Shown: positions 60,169 through 64,000 of the stretch, in pieces
Layout of the letters: each line of letters begins with the position of its first letter
Numbering within the stretch: position 1 is the stretch's first letter
DNA from: Agrococcus jejuensis
GTDB taxonomy: Bacteria > Actinomycetota > Actinomycetes > Actinomycetales > Microbacteriaceae
Direction: 5' to 3'
Length of the DNA: 64,000 bases
Assembly (NCBI RefSeq): GCF_900099705.1
Contig: NZ_LT629695.1
Location: 682,001 to 746,000, forward strand
Position numbers and translations under genes: made by a program
Notes under the pieces: model-generated
Told to the model about the DNA's origin: nothing
Seen by the model: only the letters and a program-made list of their open reading frames with translations
Databases searched by the model: none

Positions 60169-60175
60169 GCCTGCC

Positions 60176-60562
60176 ATGGCGCACCCGCCGAAGGTCGACC
60201 CGGCTGCGCCGCACGTCGAGCGCGTGCGGCGCATCGCGATGGCGCTGCCGGGTGCGCAGGAGAAGGTCTCGCACGGCGCGCCCGCCTTCTTCACGACGAA
60301 GGTCTTCGCGTACGTCACGGCGAGCGAGCGCGTCGACGGAGAGCTCGTGCGTCGCGACCGCGCGCTGTGCGTGCTGCTGGATGCCGACGAGCGGCTCGCG
60401 CTGCTGCACGAGGGCGCGTTCGCGCCCGCCTACCTCGGCCCGTCGGGCTGGGTCGCGCTCGACCTCGACGGCGTCGACGACGCGCGCCTCGCCGAGCTGC
60501 TCGACGCATCCTTCCGCGTCACGGCACCCGCGCGGCTCGTGCGCGAGCTCGACGCGCGCTGA
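60176..60562 (+). CDS. MmcQ/YjbR-family DNA-binding-like protein
   Basis: 128 aa. [37 protein letters not shown] and the C-terminal [38 protein letters not shown] match the YjbR double-wing fold (family also called MmcQ). The structural family resembles DNA-binding domains, but no function is established. It is inserted between divergently placed ispE and rsmA. Confidence 0.85.
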   Translation: MAHPPKVDPAAPHVERVRRIAMALPGAQEKVSHGAPAFFTTKVFAYVTASERVDGELVRRDRALCVLLDADERLALLHEGAFAPAYLGPSGWVALDLDGVDDARLAELLDASFRVTAPARLVRELDAR

Positions 60563-60569
60563 CCCTGGC

Positions 60570-61403
60570 TCAGACGAGCAGCGCCCCCGCACGCGTGAAC
60601 GCCGCGAGGTCCAGCTGCTCGCCGCGCAGCGTGGGGTCGATGCCGACCGACTCGAGCGCCGTCGACGCCTCCGCCGACGAGCCGAAGGTGCTCGACAGCG
60701 CCTGACGCAGCATCTTGCGGCGCTGCCCGAACGCGGCGTCGATCACGCGGAACGTCGCCTTGCGCAGCGGCTCGTCGCCCGGCGTCTCGCCGCGCCGGAA
60801 GCCCACGAGCACGCTGTCGACGTTCGGCACGGGCCAGAACACCTGGCGCGACACCTCGGCCTCGAGCGCCCACGACCCCCACCATGCTGCCTTCGCGCTC
60901 GGCACGCCGTAGGTCTTCGACCCGGGAGGCGCGGCGAGGCGGTGCCCCACCTCGGCCTGCACCATCACGAGGATGCGGTCGATCGACGAGAACGTCTCGA
61001 GCAGGTGGATGAGCACGGGCACCGACACGTTGTACGGCAGGTTCGCGACGACCGCCTCGGGCGCGACGGCGACGTCGTCGGCGGTCAGCAGCAGCGCATC
61101 CTTCGCGACGACCGTGAGCGACGCCTCGGGCTGGTGCTCGGCGAGCGTGCGCGGCAGCCGCTCGGCGAGCCGCGGGTCGATCTCGACGGCCGTGACGGCG
61201 CATCCGGCCTCGGTGAGGCCGAGCGTCAGCGAGCCGAGGCCCGGGCCGACCTCCAGCACCGAGCGGCCGTCGACGTCGGCGGTGCGCACGATGCGCCGCA
61301 CCGTGTTGGCGTCGTGCACGAAGTTCTGGCCCCAGCGCTTCGTGGGGGTGAGGTCGAGCTCGGCCGCGAGGCGGCGGATCTCGGTGGCGCCGAGCAGGGT
61401 CAT
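60570..61403 (-). CDS. rsmA: 16S rRNA (A1518/A1519) dimethyltransferase
   Basis: 277 aa. [21 protein letters not shown] motif [25 protein letters not shown], and the catalytic [15 protein letters not shown] are intact, and the small C-terminal helical domain follows. It dimethylates two adenines in the last 16S helix; loss gives kasugamycin resistance. ATG overlaps the tatD stop as ATGA. Confidence 0.96.
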   Translation of the reverse strand: MTLLGATEIRRLAAELDLTPTKRWGQNFVHDANTVRRIVRTADVDGRSVLEVGPGLGSLTLGLTEAGCAVTAVEIDPRLAERLPRTLAEHQPEASLTVVAKDALLLTADDVAVAPEAVVANLPYNVSVPVLIHLLETFSSIDRILVMVQAEVGHRLAAPPGSKTYGVPSAKAAWWGSWALEAEVSRQVFWPVPNVDSVLVGFRRGETPGDEPLRKATFRVIDAAFGQRRKMLRQALSSTFGSSAEASTALESVGIDPTLRGEQLDLAAFTRAGALLV

Positions 61404-62305
61404 GCCCACGTACCGTACGCGCGATGCGTGTTCTCGGTGAGCTGCGCGGCCAGCGCGTCGGCGTCGACGCCGCGGCGCTCGGCCATCGCCCGCACCGTGA
61501 CGGGGATGAGGTACGGGCTGTTCGGGCGGCCGCGGTGCGGCGCGGGCGTGAGGAACGGCGCGTCGGTCTCGACGAGCAGCAGCTCGGGGTCGGCGACCGT
61601 GATCGCCCGGTGCAGGTTGTGCGCGTTGCCGAACGTGAGCGTGCCGGCGAACGACATGTACCAGCCGTGCTCGTTGGCGATGCGCGCGAGGTCCTCGTCG
61701 CCCGAGAAGCAGTGGAAGACCGTGCGCTCCGGGGCGCCGACGCGCAGCAGCGTCTCGACGACGGCGTCGTGCGCGTCGCGGTCGTGGATCTGCAGCGCGA
61801 TGCCGTGGCGCTTCGCGATGTCGATGTGCGCCTCGAACGACTCGTGCTGCGCGCGCCGACCGTCCTCGCCGGTGCGGAAGAAGTCGAGGCCCGTCTCGCC
61901 GACGGCGCGCACGCGCGGCTGCGCGGCGAGCTCGTCGATGCGGCCGAGCGCGTCGAAGAGCGTGTCGGCGTCGGCGTAGCCGGGCGCCTCGTTCGGATGC
62001 AGCGCGACGGCCGCGAGCACCCGCGGGTCGAGCTCGGCGAGGGCGGCCGACCACTCCGACGACGGCACGTCGCCGCCGACCTGGATCACGCCGGCGACGC
62101 CCGAGCGCTCGGCGGCGTCGAGCGCCTCGCGGTAGCCGAACGCATCCCCGTCCTTGATCTCGAGGTGCGTGTGGTTGTCGTACACCGGCACGGCGAGCGG
62201 CGCGGGCTCGGGCGGGCGCGTGAGGTCGCGGCCCTCGCCGGATCGCTCGCGCACGTACTCGCCGCCTGGCAGCGAGTGGGGTCCTGGCTCATCGGGCAGC
62301 GGCAC
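61400..62305 (-). CDS. tatD: TatD-family metal-dependent hydrolase/DNase
   Basis: 301 aa with an unusual 40-residue extension rich in Pro before the barrel. Metal ligands: DNHTHLE (His45, His47), GETGLDFF (Glu), LQIHDRDAHD (His), VFHCFSG (His) and LVETDAPFL (Asp). TatD proteins are Mg-dependent 3'-5' nucleases that also edit D-aminoacyl-tRNA. GTG start with TAGGCT 6 nt upstream, hence likely leaderless. If a later start were used the extension would vanish, but none has a better site. Confidence 0.92.
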   Translation of the reverse strand: MPLPDEPGPHSLPGGEYVRERSGEGRDLTRPPEPAPLAVPVYDNHTHLEIKDGDAFGYREALDAAERSGVAGVIQVGGDVPSSEWSAALAELDPRVLAAVALHPNEAPGYADADTLFDALGRIDELAAQPRVRAVGETGLDFFRTGEDGRRAQHESFEAHIDIAKRHGIALQIHDRDAHDAVVETLLRVGAPERTVFHCFSGDEDLARIANEHGWYMSFAGTLTFGNAHNLHRAITVADPELLLVETDAPFLTPAPHRGRPNSPYLIPVTVRAMAERRGVDADALAAQLTENTHRAYGTWA

Positions 62306-62311
62306 CCGACC

Positions 62312-62317
62312 AGCCTA
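62312..62317 (-). promoter_or_regulatory. leaderless -10 box of tatD
   Basis: TAGGCT on the minus strand, 6 nt before the GTG start. Confidence 0.5.
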
Positions 62318-62452
62318 GGCGCGCGCAGCCATGCGCTTCGTCGGTGCCGGCCAAGGTCCGCCTCAGCGCCCTGACGAACGACTCGCTCGCCCGGTTGTGT
62401 GGTGCGGCGGATGCGGGTGCGCCATGCTCGAGAGCAGTCGAAGGAGGCCGAC

Positions 62453-62980
62453 ATGACCACCATCACGCGCACGACCCGCACCGCCCTCGCGGTGCTCGCC
62501 GCGGCGGGGCTCGCGCTCACCGCCGCCTGCTCGTCGACCACGAGCCCCGGCGCATCCGGCGAGCCGAGCGACGAGCCGACGTCGTCGACGAGCCCGAGCC
62601 CGATCGACTCGGCACCGCCCGCCGCGGGCGACCCGACGGCGATCCCCGACGACGACCCGCGCCTGTCCGACGCGATGGGCGCCCCGTCGTTCCCCGTCGT
62701 CGAGTGGGCAGAGGCCGGCACGACGCTCACGGTGCTCATCGGCGGCTCGGGCTCCGCCGCCTGCGTGCCGACGCCCGTCGGCGCGACCGTCGAGGGCGAC
62801 ACCGCCATCACCGTCGAGTTCACGCCGCCGTCCGGCGACCTCATGTGCACGGCCGACTTCCGCGTCTACGGCTGGGAGATCCCCCTCACCGAGGGCGTCG
62901 ACGCGACGCAGACCGTCGAGGTCACCGTCGAGGGCCTGCAGGAGGGCGCCGAGCCGACCGTTGTGCCGCTCGCGCCGTAG
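62453..62980 (+). CDS. small lipoprotein, unknown function
   Basis: 175 aa. Signal with lipobox ALTAACSST (Cys about 24), then a Ser/Pro/Glu-rich linker (to about 65) and a compact domain of about 110 residues with two Cys, one in SAACVPTPVG and one in DLMCTADFRVYGWE, that may pair. GAAGGAGG lies 6 nt before the ATG, the best Shine-Dalgarno in this region. No family recognised. The downstream gene overlaps its stop by one base. Confidence 0.75.
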   Translation: MTTITRTTRTALAVLAAAGLALTAACSSTTSPGASGEPSDEPTSSTSPSPIDSAPPAAGDPTAIPDDDPRLSDAMGAPSFPVVEWAEAGTTLTVLIGGSGSAACVPTPVGATVEGDTAITVEFTPPSGDLMCTADFRVYGWEIPLTEGVDATQTVEVTVEGLQEGAEPTVVPLAP

Positions 62981-63360
62981 TGGTCGACGAGCGCCAGCCG
63001 CGCATCGTCGAGGGCATGCGCGTCGAGCGGGCCGCCAGGCGCGGCCCGCCCGACGGCGTGCCTGCGCGAGCGCTCGACGGCGGTCCGATCGTGCGTCGCC
63101 TCGACGCCGACCGGATCGTCGTCGCGCTGCTGGCACCTGCCGACGCCGCGCCCGTCGCCATCACGACCCGGCGCCACGGCGACGCCGTGCATGCCGTCTT
63201 CCAGCCGTCGATCGGCAAGGGCCCGCGGCGCGAGCCCGTGCCGTGGCACTACGTGCTGCGACTGCCGGATGCTACGCCGACGCATGCGCCGCTCACGGTG
63301 CGCATCGTGGGGCTGGGATTCGACCCCGACGTCGACGTCGAGGTGCCTCCGCTGCCCTAG
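62980..63360 (+). CDS. hypothetical protein coupled to the lipoprotein gene
   Basis: 126 aa, GTG start whose G is the last base of the previous TAG (TAGTG), so translation by re-initiation is likely. It is rich in Arg, Pro and Val and has no signal or membrane helix; alternating strands such as RLDADRIVVALLAPADAAPVAITTRRHGDAVHAVF suggest a beta-rich fold. No family recognised. Coding is supported by GC3 bias and the tight junction only. Confidence 0.5.
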   Translation: MVDERQPRIVEGMRVERAARRGPPDGVPARALDGGPIVRRLDADRIVVALLAPADAAPVAITTRRHGDAVHAVFQPSIGKGPRREPVPWHYVLRLPDATPTHAPLTVRIVGLGFDPDVDVEVPPLP

Positions 63361-63366
63361 CGCGCG

Positions 63367-63834
63367 TCAGGCCAGCTGCGCCAGCAGCTCGTCGATGCGC
63401 TCGAAGTCGGAGTCCATGCCGCCCTCGTCGAGGCCCGACTCGACCATCTGGTCGCACGCCTCCTTCGTCGAGTACGTCGACGTGATGACGAGGTCGGTGA
63501 GCCCGGGCGCGACCTCGACGAGGTCGAGCATCTCGAGCGTCACGCCGTGCTCGCCCTCGAACTGCCACGTGTGCACGATCCGCGTCGGCAGCACCTCGTG
63601 GTACGAGCCCCAGAAGCGATAGCGGCCCTCGCCGACCTCGACGGTGTAGTCGAACGCGCCACCCGTCGTCGGCTCGAAGCGATCGAGGCGCACGCAGCTG
63701 CCGCGCGGCCCCATCCATCGCACGAACAGGTCGGCGGTCGTGTGCACGCGGTGCACGTCCTCGACCGACGCCTGGAACGTGCGCCGATGCACGATGCTCT
63801 GGTCGCCGACGCGCTCGTGGGTCGTGGTCGTCAC
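63367..63834 (-). CDS. SRPBCC/AHSA1-family protein
   Basis: 155 aa START-like helix-grip fold. HRRTFQASVEDVHRVHTTADLFVRWMGPRG opens the domain, FDYTVEVGEGRYRFWGSYHEVLPTRIVHTWQFEG forms the beta sheet and KEACDQMVESGLDEGGMDSDFERIDELLA the C-terminal helix, as in AHSA1 proteins. Binds an unknown hydrophobic ligand. GGGAGG lies 5 nt before the GTG. Confidence 0.88.
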   Translation of the reverse strand: MTTTTHERVGDQSIVHRRTFQASVEDVHRVHTTADLFVRWMGPRGSCVRLDRFEPTTGGAFDYTVEVGEGRYRFWGSYHEVLPTRIVHTWQFEGEHGVTLEMLDLVEVAPGLTDLVITSTYSTKEACDQMVESGLDEGGMDSDFERIDELLAQLA

Positions 63835-63910
63835 GGATGCCTCCCGGGTCGGGCGCGATGCGCCGACACCGACGCTAGCCCGCTCCACCGACGCCGTCGA
63901 GCGCCGTGCG

Positions 63911-64000
63911 TCAGACGCCGGGGCGCGGCACGTAGATCCACGCCTCGCGACCCGAGGCGAGCACGACCGACGTGCGCTCGTAGCCGACCGACTCGTACCG
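63911..64000 (-). CDS. C-terminus of a probable GNAT acetyltransferase (partial, runs off right edge)
   Basis: The last 29 codons read YESVGYERTSVVLASGREAW and onward to PRPGV. A Y-x-S-x-G-Y/F-x-R-T motif close to the C-terminus is the usual end of GNAT folds (beta6-beta7). Too little is present for more. Confidence 0.45.
   Translation of the reverse strand, partial: RYESVGYERTSVVLASGREAWIYVPRPGV

Overview
This is a 64 kb stretch of bacterial chromosome with very high G+C and strong GC3 bias. The gene content is that of an actinobacterium: MtrA-MtrB-LpqB, long-form HPF, SecA, a Z-prenyl synthase, a DtxR/IdeR box, HtaA haem receptors, LPQTG sortase anchors and frequent leaderless genes. The dispersed palindromic repeats and gene order suggest Microbacteriaceae, perhaps Agrococcus; the genus is an inference. 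No rRNA, tRNA, CRISPR array, prophage or complete transposon was seen. Nearly all the DNA is coding, and many neighbours share 4-base ATGA/GTGA overlaps.

Layout. 1-5.9 kb: a translationally coupled sugar-phosphate operon (DhaK/L-type kinase, RpiB-like and TpiA-like isomerases, GntR regulator, sugar isomerase, start of an oxidoreductase), divergent from class II aldolase. The set matches the tetritol/erythrulose catabolic logic described in mycobacteria and Brucella, and two CCTATAGG palindromes look like its operators. 6-7.5 kb: small envelope and acidic proteins. 7.6-17.5 kb: ispH, xseA/xseB, an MHS transporter, a frameshifted ArgE-type M20 deacetylase, DUF4245, fumC, prolyl oligopeptidase and a TPR protein. 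17.5-32 kb: a sulfur-flavoured block (MetY-like PLP enzyme, NtaA/DszA-type monooxygenase, MetNIQ), interleaved with a Tat/LPQTG PhoX phosphatase, a nucleotidyltransferase, CstA-YbdD with a divergent GntR, and an LPQTG metallophosphoesterase.

32-44.4 kb: prepilin peptidase, PIN-PhoH, a repeat-rich gap followed by a DUF222-HNH (13E12-type) gene, uppS and hemolysin III from facing leaderless promoters, a serine protease lipoprotein, FBP-domain protein, secA, hpf and comF. 44.5-48.4 kb: mtrA-mtrB-lpqB. 48.5-50.4 kb: an MFS exporter and ArsR-like regulator sharing a palindromic operator. 50.5-56.9 kb: a complete haem acquisition operon (htaA-hmuT-hmuU-hmuV-hmuO) behind an IdeR box, with an unusual four-domain HtaA. 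56.9-64 kb: ABC-F ATPase, DUF3467, ispE, MmcQ-like protein, rsmA, tatD, a small lipoprotein, an SRPBCC protein and the tail of a probable GNAT acetyltransferase.

The most unusual signals are non-coding. Two neighbouring long hairpins (22.65-22.80 kb) are diverged copies of one another whose stems stayed paired, and hairpins of similar build lie at 14.86 and 50.40 kb. A short palindromic repeat occurs three times, once flanked by an 11-bp direct repeat. A 163-bp palindrome sits just upstream of the DUF222-HNH gene. I found no convincing wholly new protein system.
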